Positions 27,074 to 35,482 of a DNA stretch of 64,000 nucleotides are shown piece by piece (within the stretch, counting starts at the first letter, position 1; the number at the start of each line of letters is the position of its first letter). The notes under the pieces are model-generated. The model was not told where the DNA came from and did not search any database. It worked only from the letters and a program-made list of their open reading frames with translations. The position numbers were made by a program, and so were the translations under genes. Location of the stretch: the NCBI RefSeq assembly GCF_016595465.1, contig NZ_JAENIK010000013.1:1-64000 (forward strand), in the 5' to 3' direction. The DNA is from Luteolibacter yonseiensis. Lineage in GTDB: Bacteria > Verrucomicrobiota > Verrucomicrobiia > Verrucomicrobiales > Akkermansiaceae.

Positions 27074-27601
27074 ATGGCCACTCCTTTCGTCGCTGAAATC
27101 ACCCTGTTTGCCGGAAACTTCGCGCCTCGTGGCTACGCTTTCTGCAACGGGCAGTTGTTATCCATCGCCCAGAATACGGCGCTCTTCAGCCTTCTGGGCA
27201 CCACCTACGGCGGCAATGGTCAGACCACCTTCGCCTTGCCAGATCTTCAGGGCAGGCTGCCGATGCACCCCGGGCAAGGGCCGGGCCTCACCCAGCGCGT
27301 TCTTGGGGAAAAGTCCGGGACGGAGACCGTCACACTGACCACCTCACATTTGCCAAGCCACAACCACACCGTCAGCCAGGGCTTTGGTTCGGCCGCGGAC
27401 AGTCCGTCCCCCCTCGGCCGCTATCCGGCGGTTCCCGCCAGTGGCACTCCCTACTCCGGCACCACCGGCACGCAGATGGCCGCGAGCACCGTCACCAGTC
27501 TGGCCTCCTCCGGTGGCAACCAGCCCCACAACAACCTGATGCCTTCGCTGTGCGTCAATTTCATCATCGCCACTCAAGGCGTTTTCCCTTCCCGGAACTG
27601 A
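27074..27601 (+). CDS. Phage-tail-collar domain protein 2
   Basis: 175 residues from the ATG at 27074; the longer in-frame extension overlaps the previous gene and is not credible. Shares the family start (FVAEITLFAGNFAPRGYAFC, NGQLLSIAQNTALFSLLGTT, YGGNGQTTFALPDLQGR) and end (NNLMPSLCVNFIIATQGVF, PSRN) with the flanking copies. The central SHNHTVSQGFGSAADS region is divergent and Ser/Thr/Gly-rich, a candidate surface for side-chain modification. It lies 37 bp after collar protein 1. Role unknown; likely a subunit of an extracellular or contractile-tail-like fibre. Confidence 0.92.
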   Translation: MATPFVAEITLFAGNFAPRGYAFCNGQLLSIAQNTALFSLLGTTYGGNGQTTFALPDLQGRLPMHPGQGPGLTQRVLGEKSGTETVTLTTSHLPSHNHTVSQGFGSAADSPSPLGRYPAVPASGTPYSGTTGTQMAASTVTSLASSGGNQPHNNLMPSLCVNFIIATQGVFPSRN

Positions 27602-27621
27602 AGGCACCCTTCTCCACACCC

Positions 27622-28116
27622 ATGAACGCATCCACCACGAGCGGTGAAACGATCTGCCCTTCCGCCTCCGGTCGCCGCGATTTCCTGACTCTTTGCGCAG
27701 GGGCGGCGGTCACGTGCGCGGTGCCGCTCGCGGCTGGCATCGCCAGCCGCCTTCGTCGTCCGGCGACGGTTGCTTCGACGGAGGTTCCGCCAACCGCCGC
27801 GCTGCCCGGGTTGGCCGCTTTCGAAGCCCATCTCGGCAGCTTGTTCGTGGCGGCGGCCACGGAGTCGCATCCCCCGGTTCATTTCACTCTTGCGAAGGCC
27901 GAGGCCTTGGGAAAAGCCGGGGGCTTTGCCGGCGAACAATTCTCACTTCGTTTCGACGCGCCTCCCGGGCATCGCATCGAGAGCCGTATCCATCAACTTC
28001 GCCACCCGGTCCTCGGCAACCTGGAGCTTTTCATCTCGCCGGTGGGCTCGGCCGATCGGTTCGAAGGGCAGCAGAAAGGTGAGGCCGTCGTCAGCTCGCT
28101 CGTCCTTCTTTCCTGA
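27622..28116 (+). CDS. DUF6916-type protein with twin-arginine signal
   Basis: 164 residues from the ATG at 27622. The N-terminus has a Tat-type signal, SGRRDFLTLCAGAAVTCAVP followed by a small-residue stretch, which the first DUF6916 copy lacks. After a Pro/Ala linker the mature part matches it: FEAHLGSLFVAA, FTLAKAEALG, GEQFSLRFDAPPGHRIES and LGNLELFISPVGSADRFEGQ. So one paralog is predicted cytosolic and the other exported folded, which hints that the system spans the membrane. Placed between collar proteins 2 and 3 with 20- and 40-bp gaps. Confidence 0.78.
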   Translation: MNASTTSGETICPSASGRRDFLTLCAGAAVTCAVPLAAGIASRLRRPATVASTEVPPTAALPGLAAFEAHLGSLFVAAATESHPPVHFTLAKAEALGKAGGFAGEQFSLRFDAPPGHRIESRIHQLRHPVLGNLELFISPVGSADRFEGQQKGEAVVSSLVLLS

Positions 28117-28156
28117 TTTTCCGTCCCCACCCACCAACCCTTTTTCATACCCAGCC

Positions 28157-28678
28157 ATGCCAGCGCTACCTCTAGTCGGCCAGATCATGATGTTCGGCGG
28201 AAACTTCGCCCCGAAAGACTGGGCGCTCTGCAACGGACAACTGTTGCCCATTGCCCAGAACACCGCGCTCTTCAGCCTTTTGGGCACCACCTACGGCGGC
28301 AACGGCCAGACCACCTTCGCACTGCCGGATTTGCGTGGCAGGGTTCCTGTCCACCAGTCGGTGGCGCACACCATCGGGGAACTCGCGGGGACCGAGAGCG
28401 TGACCCTGCTCGCTTCCCAGTTGGCCCCTCACTCTCATGCGGTCGGCACCACCGGCAGCGCCAGCGACAAACCCGCCACCGATACCGATCCCGCAGGACG
28501 GGTTTTCGCGGTTCCAACCGATGGCGGCAACTCCTTTTCGACGACGTCCACCGGTGTCCTCGGCGGTGCGGTAAACACCGGCACCGATGGAGGCTCCCAG
28601 CCCCACGGCAACATGCAGCCTTACACCTGCGTCAATTTCTGCATCGCCCTCTCCGGCGTCTTCCCTTCCCGCAACTGA
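28157..28678 (+). CDS. Phage-tail-collar domain protein 3
   Basis: 173 residues from the ATG at 28157. The collar N-terminus is LVGQIMMFGGNFAPKDWALC, NGQLLPIAQNTALFSLLGTT, YGGNGQTTFALPDLRGRVP. The third copy has a shorter HQSVAHTIGELAGTESVTL stretch in place of the Met-His-Pro-Gly motif of copies 1 and 2, and ends PHGNMQPYTCVNFCIALSGV, FPSRN. The long identical stretch with copy 2 (NTALFSLLGTTYGGNGQTTF) at protein and largely at DNA level indicates recent duplication or gene conversion. Followed after 23 bp by a secreted propeller-like protein in the same operon. Confidence 0.92.
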   Translation: MPALPLVGQIMMFGGNFAPKDWALCNGQLLPIAQNTALFSLLGTTYGGNGQTTFALPDLRGRVPVHQSVAHTIGELAGTESVTLLASQLAPHSHAVGTTGSASDKPATDTDPAGRVFAVPTDGGNSFSTTSTGVLGGAVNTGTDGGSQPHGNMQPYTCVNFCIALSGVFPSRN

Positions 28679-28701
28679 GTGCCCCATCCGTTCCACCAGC
28701 C

Positions 28702-30453
28702 ATGAATCGCTTGTTCACCACCCTTTGCAGCATCGGGCTGCGGTTCCCCGCAGGCGTGGTGGCATCGCTCGGAATCGCCGGCCCCGCCTTTGCCCTTCCC
28801 CTATTGAAATGGAGCACGCCCGTCGACACCGGCGCGTCCACCAGCGACCGCATCAAGGCAGTGGGCATGACGAACGGAGGGGATGTGATCGCCGCCTCCC
28901 AGATCTCTTCCGGCACGGGCGCGCAGATCCGCGTCCAGCGTCTCCCCGGCGCGGGCGGTGCGGCATCATGGACACGTGATGTGGGCGCTGCCGGACTTGC
29001 TGATGACGTGGTGGCCATCGCCGTGGATCCGTCGACCGGAGACAGCTTCGTTGCCGCACGCTCCGCCTCGGCGTTGAACGGTCTCGATTGGCTCGTTTTC
29101 AAAATCAATGGCAACAACGGCACCCTTGCCTGGACCACCAGCCACACCTACGCCACCACGGGCAACGACCAGCCCCGCGCGATCACGTTCACCCCGGACA
29201 ACAACATCGTCGTCGCGGGCATGGAGACCAATCCCGTGAACGGCGGCAGCCGCCTGCGGGTGACGAAAATCAACTCCTCCACCGGCAGCCAGATATGGAA
29301 TCACACCAGCACCATCGATGGCACGGATGCCGCGGCGGTGGCGGCCGACCCATCCGGCAACGTGGCCGTCGCGGGACGCAACGGCCAGGACGCGTTTGTC
29401 GTGAGCCTTGGCGGCACCGGCACCGTCAACTGGTCGCAGACCTACAACGGCGCGGGAAATGGTTATGACGCTTGGAATGCCGTGACGTTCCTGAGCACAG
29501 GAGATCTGGCCGTCGCAGGCTACGTGACCGGTGCGACGGGCGGGCAGAACTTCTGTGTCGCGCGCTACCCCGGAGCGGGCGGCGGTTCAACCTGGATACG
29601 TGAGGTCAATGGCTCCGCCAATAGCGGCGACCTCGCCTACGACATCGTCAGGGATACATCCAACAATCTCTATGCGGCCGGCCTCCTGAGGAACTCCGCC
29701 ACCGGCCAGACGGCATATATCGCGAAACTCGCAGGTGCCACCGGCTCCGTGACCTGGTCGTTTGCCAAAAATGGCGGCAACACGCTTCCCGAAGCCACGG
29801 ATGCTTTTTTCTCCGTCCGCTTGCTTGGCGACGATGTGCTCACCGCCGGTTGCGTGGCGGACCCCACAAACAAATCGAACATCCTCGTTTCCCGCTTCAC
29901 GACAGCGGGAGTCTTCGCTGACGACACCGTCTTTGACGGGACCGCGCACAACAATGATTTCCTCCTCTCCAGAAATCTCCTCACCACGGCGGGAACCTCC
30001 CTTTTCGCCATCGGTGGCGATAGCGAGAACTCCGGCGCGATTTCCGATGGATTGGTGCGTTCCTACCTGATTCCAACTCCCATCGAAAGCTGGCGCCAGA
30101 CGTGGTATGGAACCCCTGCCAGCAGTGGAAACGCCAAGGATACCGCGGACCCCTATAAAACAGGAATCCAGAACCTCCACGTTTTCGCCTTTTTCGGCCC
30201 CAATCAGAATCCAGCCACCGCACGCATCGGACTGCTGCCAAAAATCCAACGCATCGGTGGAAATCTGAGCACCAGCTTCACCCAGCCCTCGGGAGTCGGC
30301 GGCATCACCTACGGCGCGGAATCCAGTACGACCTTGCTGCCCGGCAGTTGGCAGGCGGTGCCGGACACCGGCATCCCGCCCCAGCACGTTTTCAGCATTC
30401 CCGCCGGCAACAATCCCCGGCTCTTCCTGCGCTTGAAGGTGACCGATCCATGA
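28702..30453 (+). CDS. Secreted beta-propeller-like (SBBP/PQQ-type repeat) protein
   Basis: 583 residues with a signal peptide (GLRFPAGVVASLGIAGPAFA) and a series of about eight repeated blade-like units of the pattern 'D.. A . . V D x x G N . . V A G . . G . . W . . . Y' (for example AITFTPDNNIVVAGMETNPV, AVAADPSGNVAVAGRNGQDA, YDIVRDTSNNLYAAGLLRN). These resemble SBBP or delta-60 repeats of secreted bacterial propellers. A distinct C-terminal domain (ESWRQTWYGTPASSGNAKD, then a beta-rich end FLRLKVTDP) is frequent on secreted proteins of this phylum. Last gene of the collar operon, so it may be a cell-surface partner of the fibre proteins. Confidence 0.8.
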   Translation: MNRLFTTLCSIGLRFPAGVVASLGIAGPAFALPLLKWSTPVDTGASTSDRIKAVGMTNGGDVIAASQISSGTGAQIRVQRLPGAGGAASWTRDVGAAGLADDVVAIAVDPSTGDSFVAARSASALNGLDWLVFKINGNNGTLAWTTSHTYATTGNDQPRAITFTPDNNIVVAGMETNPVNGGSRLRVTKINSSTGSQIWNHTSTIDGTDAAAVAADPSGNVAVAGRNGQDAFVVSLGGTGTVNWSQTYNGAGNGYDAWNAVTFLSTGDLAVAGYVTGATGGQNFCVARYPGAGGGSTWIREVNGSANSGDLAYDIVRDTSNNLYAAGLLRNSATGQTAYIAKLAGATGSVTWSFAKNGGNTLPEATDAFFSVRLLGDDVLTAGCVADPTNKSNILVSRFTTAGVFADDTVFDGTAHNNDFLLSRNLLTTAGTSLFAIGGDSENSGAISDGLVRSYLIPTPIESWRQTWYGTPASSGNAKDTADPYKTGIQNLHVFAFFGPNQNPATARIGLLPKIQRIGGNLSTSFTQPSGVGGITYGAESSTTLLPGSWQAVPDTGIPPQHVFSIPAGNNPRLFLRLKVTDP

Positions 30454-30528
30454 GTTTTTGAAAGGCGGAACAATCCGGCTTGGACCGGGACGTCCCGGGA
30501 ATCGAAACATGGCTATCGTCACCTGCGA

Positions 30529-32667
30529 TCAATCCATCCCGTTCCGCCTTGCGTTGATGAGACGGAGCAGTTCCGCGGTCGCCTCCGCATCGCACAACGC
30601 CCGGTGATGGGATTCAAGGGGGATGCCGAAATGCCCTGCCAGCCGGGCGAGGCTGTAGGAAGGAAGACCTGGATAAAACCTCCGCATCGCCACAACGGTG
30701 CAAAGGGTCGGACAGCGGAAATTCTCCCCGATGCGGTGATATTCCTCCCGTAGAAAACCGTGGTCAAACCGGGCGTTGTGGGCGACGAACACCGCCTTTC
30801 CCACGAATTCCCGGAATGCTCCGGAAATTTCTGAAAATTCCGGTGCATCCGCCACCATCGCATCCGAAATCCCCGTAATGCGGGTGATTTCCCGTGGGAT
30901 CCTCCTGCCGGGATTCACCAGCGTGCTGAATCGATCGATCACCCGGCCTCCGCGCACTTTCACCGCGCCGATCTCGGTCACACGGTGATGGGCCGCCCGG
31001 CCACCCGTGGTTTCCACGTCAACAACCACATATTCCTGGTCAGGGTCGGCAAACCACCGGACGCGGACAACCTCCACGGTGAATCCTTCTTTTTCCAGCA
31101 CCTGCATCCGGACCAACTGGTGTCTCCGGATCTGGTCTCCCTCCGCCTTGACCTCGACGAAACGCAGGTTGCCTCCGGCGACAACCATGAGGTCCGGAAA
31201 TCCGGCGTCGCCCATGGAGGGATCCACGGCCATCCGCCTCAGGATGGCTTCGATGGCTCCCGGTGGTCCATGACTGATGAGTTCCCGGATGAGGGGCAGC
31301 GTGTCCCTCCTCCATCCGAACACACCATTCGGTTTTCCCTCATGCGCTTCGATGACGCTTTCCAGATGTGGAAGCACGGAGCCGGCATGAAGCAGGGCGA
31401 GCTGCCGGTTGATGGCGGCCTCGTTCCTGGTGAAAAACGTTCCGTCGGCAAGCTGGGTCGGCCGGTGCTCGAACTCGTTGTGCTTTGTCTCGCCGTTTCC
31501 GCCTTGGAGCTGATCCCAGAACAACAGGCCGAAAAGCGAGATCCACAGCTGGTTTTCCGTCCGGAAAGCCCTTTCCCCCTCCTTCCTGAAGTGTTCCACC
31601 ACGGCATCCTCGGCACTGTCGCGGAAGGCTTCATCGATTTCGATGACCGGTGCCGAGCGCAGGAGGTGGGTGAGACGGCTGAGTTTCCGCGTGCCGAATT
31701 TTCTCGCATGGAAATCTTCGGCGAAAAGCAGTTCCTCGTCCGATGACGGATTCGAGATGATCTGCTCCAAAAGCTCCTTTGCCCGTCCGGTTTCATTTTT
31801 GGAGAAGAGGATGCGGCAGATCCGTTCCCGTGCCGGATGTCCGGTTGCGTGGAGGTAGGCCTTCATCGCATCGTCGGCCAATCCGGCTTGTTCCAGCCTG
31901 GCACCGAGACGGCAGATCTCCCGGTCCCTGACGCCCTCAGCCGCCGGTTCGGAGCACACGGGCCAATCCGGCACGGACTCCGCGAGATGAACCAGCCCCG
32001 CCCCCTCGCCCGAACCGATCTCCGCGGAAATCCTCGCGTAGAAAAAGCCATGCGTGGCGGCCTCCCTCGTCTTGAAACGGACCTCGAAGGAGGATTGACC
32101 CGTGCGGGTCTTCATAATGCCCAGATCCCTCAGCGCCAGCGGTTGCAGATTCTTCCGGTGCTTCCCGAAAAACAGGAAAAACAGGAACCCGATTGTCTCG
32201 ACACGCTGTTGGATCACGAAGTCCGCAAGCATGTCATCCGGCAACCGGATGGCTTCCGCACCTTGGAAAACCATCCGCAGGAGTTCCGCCTTTGGTTTCG
32301 AGGACAGGCCCTTGGTAGGCTTCAAGAGGTTCACGATCTCGGATCGGGTGAGCGTCAGGATTAGGTCGGTGTGATCCGGCCCGCCGGGGTAACGGATGAA
32401 CCCCGCTTCCGAAAGAAGTGCCAGAACCGCAGGGATCTCCCGCAGTTCGTTGTATCTGAGATTGGAGATCCGGGCATGGCTGCCACTCCGGTTCGCCAAC
32501 CTCACGACCAGGGCACGGGCGTCGGGAGGCAGCGCACGGAAATCCCGCACGAAGGCCTGCTCCCCTTCCCCCAGCAGGGCGGCGCAGTTCTTCTCAAGAA
32601 ACGAGAGCATTTCCTCGAAATGATCGAGGTAATAGAACGGGTGGAGCTTGACGGGGATTCCTGGCAC
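30529..32667 (-). CDS. FAN1-type VRR-NUC nuclease fused to DEDDh 3'-5' exonuclease
   Basis: About 712 residues. Residues 1-540 match bacterial FAN1: FYYLDHFEEMLSFLEKN, LVVRLANRSGSHARISNLRY, SAP-like SEIVNLLKPTKGLSSKPKAE, helical TPR part, ENQLWISLFGLLFWDQL, then the VRR-NUC core GFPDLMVVAGGNLRFVEVK (Asp492, Glu505, Lys507). Residues about 543-712 form an ExoIII/DnaQ-type exonuclease: VVVDVETTG (Asp550, Glu552), AHNARFD (Asp635), HRALCDAEA (His688, Asp693), so the DEDDh set is complete. FAN1 cuts 5' flaps and unhooks interstrand crosslinks; the fused exonuclease could trim 3' ends. The GTG start at 32667 is chosen because upstream residues look non-coding and a LexA-like box lies there. An ATG at 32898 is the alternative start. 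Confidence 0.85.
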   Translation of the reverse strand: MPGIPVKLHPFYYLDHFEEMLSFLEKNCAALLGEGEQAFVRDFRALPPDARALVVRLANRSGSHARISNLRYNELREIPAVLALLSEAGFIRYPGGPDHTDLILTLTRSEIVNLLKPTKGLSSKPKAELLRMVFQGAEAIRLPDDMLADFVIQQRVETIGFLFFLFFGKHRKNLQPLALRDLGIMKTRTGQSSFEVRFKTREAATHGFFYARISAEIGSGEGAGLVHLAESVPDWPVCSEPAAEGVRDREICRLGARLEQAGLADDAMKAYLHATGHPARERICRILFSKNETGRAKELLEQIISNPSSDEELLFAEDFHARKFGTRKLSRLTHLLRSAPVIEIDEAFRDSAEDAVVEHFRKEGERAFRTENQLWISLFGLLFWDQLQGGNGETKHNEFEHRPTQLADGTFFTRNEAAINRQLALLHAGSVLPHLESVIEAHEGKPNGVFGWRRDTLPLIRELISHGPPGAIEAILRRMAVDPSMGDAGFPDLMVVAGGNLRFVEVKAEGDQIRRHQLVRMQVLEKEGFTVEVVRVRWFADPDQEYVVVDVETTGGRAAHHRVTEIGAVKVRGGRVIDRFSTLVNPGRRIPREITRITGISDAMVADAPEFSEISGAFREFVGKAVFVAHNARFDHGFLREEYHRIGENFRCPTLCTVVAMRRFYPGLPSYSLARLAGHFGIPLESHHRALCDAEATAELLRLINARRNGMD

Positions 32668-32701
32668 GGACGGGTGCGGAACGCTAACCCACGACAAACA
32701 T

Positions 32702-32715
32702 TGTTCAAGCGAACT
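32702..32715 (-). promoter_or_regulatory. LexA-like operator of the FAN1-exonuclease gene
   Basis: TGTTCAAGCGAACT matches TGTTC-N4-GAACA at nine of ten defined positions and shares TGTTCAAG with the imu box. It lies 35 bp upstream of the GTG start and inside the frame of the longer ATG alternatives, which argues for the GTG. Confidence 0.6.
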
Positions 32716-32947
32716 CTTCCTTACGGAGCGCGACGCTATCCGCTTGGATGTATCCGCCGTTTCGTTGCGCGCCGGAACTCCGCCGCTAGGTCCATAATAG
32801 CGCCTTCCCGCAGATCCCCCCTCGGCTGGCCGGTGAGTCGGCCCGGCACTCACGAACCTGTGGATCAAGGCAGCGGAGAATTCACCTCTTGTGCCCATGT
32901 CCCCGTCCTGATAGATCATGCGGAAACATGGGAAGCAAATCCACCAT

Positions 32948-34126
32948 ATGAAGGTTCCGTTCAAATTCCTCCGCTTTCATCCTCTCGCCTTGTTATCCAT
33001 CGGCGTGGGCGTGGGACTTATCTGCGGTTGGTCGTTGGGTCGCACGGCGGGTTACGGAACCGCGGAACCGCTTCACCCGTCCCCCGCTCAATCTCAGGCG
33101 GCGAATGGCGGCGCGCAGCAGGACATCACCGGAGCCAACACGTCCGATGGACGCCGTGACCGGGAGACGGCCGCTTCCAAAAAGGTTTCCGAGGATCTGG
33201 CCCGGTCTGCCCGTGCCATTTTCCAGGAAAACGTCAAGGCACGGCGTATTGCCAGATTCGAGAAACTGGTCGAGAAAACCGGGGTCGATCGCTTGCCGGA
33301 GCTGGTCGCCCTCATCCGCGAGAATGACCTGCGCGGAAATGACTCGGGCGACGAGTGGACCCGCATTTGGGTCAGTTGGTCCGAACGCGACCCGCAGTCG
33401 GCCATCGACTTTTTCACGACCTACGACTGGACCGGATGGAGCCCCCTGGCCTTGGGGGAAGCAAGGAACCGCACGCTGGCGACTTGGGCGCATGCCGATC
33501 CGGAGATGGCCCGCCGCTTTGTCGAGGCGGATGAGGGCTTCATGAACGGAGATCGCGCCATGGTATACGGGCTCGTGGAAGGATGGGCGAATACGGATCC
33601 CGGAGGGGCGGCGGACTGGCTGTTCCGGAACGGCCTGGCCATGGGCGATGAATACGAAAAAATTGTCGCGGCTTTCCGACGGAATGGAGGCCAGGAGGGG
33701 CTGGAGTCCTGGTTTTTCAAATTGGATCCGACGACGGTGCCCGACAAGGATCTGGCAGCTTTCGCGCGTTCCATGAATCCGGCCAAGACAGCGGAATGGA
33801 TAGGAGAACGCCATGGCGAAGCTTGGGTGAAGGACAGTGAAATGGTGGTGGACACGGCCCGCGCGTTGGCACGGCAGGATCCCGAAGGGGCTGTCCGGTG
33901 GGCGGTCGAAACAGGTCTGGAAGACGCCATGCATTTCGCCATCTCCGGCTGGTGTGAAAAGGATCTGGAGGCAGCCAGTGGATGGGTGAAGGAGAACCCC
34001 AACCAGAAAAACAGCCTCCAGGCGGCGACGGTGGTGATGGCCTATCTGCGTCATAAGGATCCCGCCGCGGCCCGCGAGTGGGCGGATAGCATTCCGGACC
34101 AATCGCTGAGAGACCAGTTGCGCTGA
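32948..34126 (+). CDS. Membrane-anchored helical-repeat protein, paralog 1
   Basis: 392 residues from the ATG at 32948. One N-terminal membrane segment (LALLSIGVGVGLICGWSLG) is followed by a polar linker and an all-helical domain built of helix pairs with the motif W-A-x-x-D-P-x-x-A: WSERDPQSAIDFF, WAHADPEMARRFV, WANTDPGGAADWL, ARQDPEGAVRWA. The pattern recalls TPR/SEL1-like scaffolds and runs through nine other proteins in the next 13 kb. No catalytic motif is visible. The topology is predicted as short cytoplasmic end, anchor, periplasmic helical domain. It is divergent from the FAN1 gene. The function is unknown; a scaffold or protein-binding role is only an inference. Confidence 0.8.
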   Translation: MKVPFKFLRFHPLALLSIGVGVGLICGWSLGRTAGYGTAEPLHPSPAQSQAANGGAQQDITGANTSDGRRDRETAASKKVSEDLARSARAIFQENVKARRIARFEKLVEKTGVDRLPELVALIRENDLRGNDSGDEWTRIWVSWSERDPQSAIDFFTTYDWTGWSPLALGEARNRTLATWAHADPEMARRFVEADEGFMNGDRAMVYGLVEGWANTDPGGAADWLFRNGLAMGDEYEKIVAAFRRNGGQEGLESWFFKLDPTTVPDKDLAAFARSMNPAKTAEWIGERHGEAWVKDSEMVVDTARALARQDPEGAVRWAVETGLEDAMHFAISGWCEKDLEAASGWVKENPNQKNSLQAATVVMAYLRHKDPAAAREWADSIPDQSLRDQLR

Positions 34127-34249
34127 AAATCGGCAGGACGGGGCGGAAATTCTCCTTACCTTGACACCAAACAGCATTCGGATAGTTCAAAAGACGCCAT
34201 CAAACGACCCGATCCAGCAACAATTCTGAAGTCATGCGTCCTGCCAGCC

Positions 34250-35482
34250 TTGGTAGGAATCTCCGTTGGCCTCGTCATGACCAGGCAGGAGCAACCCCCG
34301 ACAGCACCCGGGCTCCCTTCGCCACCCGTTGCGGTAAAAGCCGAGGCAGCGCTTCCCGACGATCCCGCCATCATCAGAATCGCCACCATCGCCGGACGCA
34401 GCACCGAGGCACGCAAAAAACTCCAGAAACTTCTCGCAGCAGAAGCGAAGGATGACGAAATCGCCGATTGGCTCGCGCTTGCGCTGTTTTCCGACCCGGT
34501 CTGGCTGGACAAATTCATTCTTACCTTACCGGAAGACCGGCGGGTCGCTTTGGCCCGGCTCACGATTTTCAAACTCGGCGCTCTTTCACCCGATGCGGCT
34601 TGGGAATTGATCCGTCATTCACCCTATGCGCGGCAGGCGGCTCTGGCGGACGTCGAGATCGAGCATCGCAAGGGACTTGAAATTCTCGGTTACTGCGGCG
34701 GCTCACCGCTCGTTGCGGACACGCTGCTCGACCCTTCGCTGGGTTTCTCCGAAAAGGACATAGCCAGACAACTTCGTTTCCCCCGGGGAGAGGAAAACGC
34801 CAGACGTATCCTTGAGGAATGGAAATCAGGACGCTGGAAAGGTGAGCCGCCGGAATTCGTCAGACGTGCCTGGTTCGTCCTTCAGCACACCGATAAGGAT
34901 GGGCTGCGGGAAATGGAAAAAACATTCCCGCCCGGTTTCAGCAATGATCTCGACCAGTTCAAAACGCTCCACGAGCAGCAGGAACTCGTGGACAAGGCCC
35001 CTGCCGGAGCTCCGCCGCAAGTGGAGGATCTGGCAAAACTCAAGCCGGCCGAATTCACCGAGTATTTGAGAAACTCGTGGAACTCAAGCACCTCCATCCC
35101 GCTCACAACCCTCACCCAGCTGCCGCCGGAACTCCGCAAGATCGGGATAGAGAGATATTTACAATACAATATGGAATTCCGGCCCGAGGCCGCCCGGCAG
35201 TGCGTCGATCAACTCGAATCGCTCGATCTCACCTCTCAGGAAAAACAATCGTTGTTGAAAGACGCCGCCGGGTTGGTTTGGGGGAGTGAAGGCGACATTC
35301 GGTCAGCCCTCGACTGGGCGGGCCGCATCCCGGATGCTGACGAACGTGCGAAGTTCGAGGAAAAACTTCTCACCGAACTCGCTCAGGAAGATCCGGAGGA
35401 GGCACTCGATTACGTGGCAACTCTCCCTGCCGGCGCGCTACGGGAAAAGATCGCACGCATCGCCACCACGTTCCAGCCATGA
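34250..35482 (+). CDS. Membrane-anchored helical-repeat protein, paralog 2 (start uncertain)
   Basis: The first canonical start is TTG at 34250 (410 residues), but the frame is open upstream to a stop at 34184. From an ATC codon at 34199 it would read IKRPDPATILKSCVLPALVG, which completes the membrane anchor that every sibling has. The true start may therefore be a non-canonical codon or an ATG lost by mutation. The mature part is helical with weaker forms of the family motif (SPDAAWELIRHSP, AQEDPEEALDYVATLP). It has no membrane segment beyond the anchor and no known domain. The stop overlaps the next ATG (ATGA), so the two are co-translated. Confidence 0.7.
   Translation: MVGISVGLVMTRQEQPPTAPGLPSPPVAVKAEAALPDDPAIIRIATIAGRSTEARKKLQKLLAAEAKDDEIADWLALALFSDPVWLDKFILTLPEDRRVALARLTIFKLGALSPDAAWELIRHSPYARQAALADVEIEHRKGLEILGYCGGSPLVADTLLDPSLGFSEKDIARQLRFPRGEENARRILEEWKSGRWKGEPPEFVRRAWFVLQHTDKDGLREMEKTFPPGFSNDLDQFKTLHEQQELVDKAPAGAPPQVEDLAKLKPAEFTEYLRNSWNSSTSIPLTTLTQLPPELRKIGIERYLQYNMEFRPEAARQCVDQLESLDLTSQEKQSLLKDAAGLVWGSEGDIRSALDWAGRIPDADERAKFEEKLLTELAQEDPEEALDYVATLPAGALREKIARIATTFQP

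Noticed and set aside
26131..28678. Prophage remnant, from tail-collar domains
   Set aside because: No other phage genes (terminase, portal, capsid, tape measure, lysis, integrase) are present. Collar-domain proteins of this type are common outside phages.
30485..30498. 14-bp palindrome CCGGGACGTCCCGG between convergent genes
   Set aside because: No U-tract on either side and no loop for a hairpin terminator. Probably chance in GC-rich DNA.
32668..32964. N-terminal extension of the FAN1-exonuclease gene to the ATG at 32964 or 32898
   Set aside because: The added residues are unlike FAN1 proteins, the longest form overlaps the divergent gene, and a LexA-like box lies within the extension.
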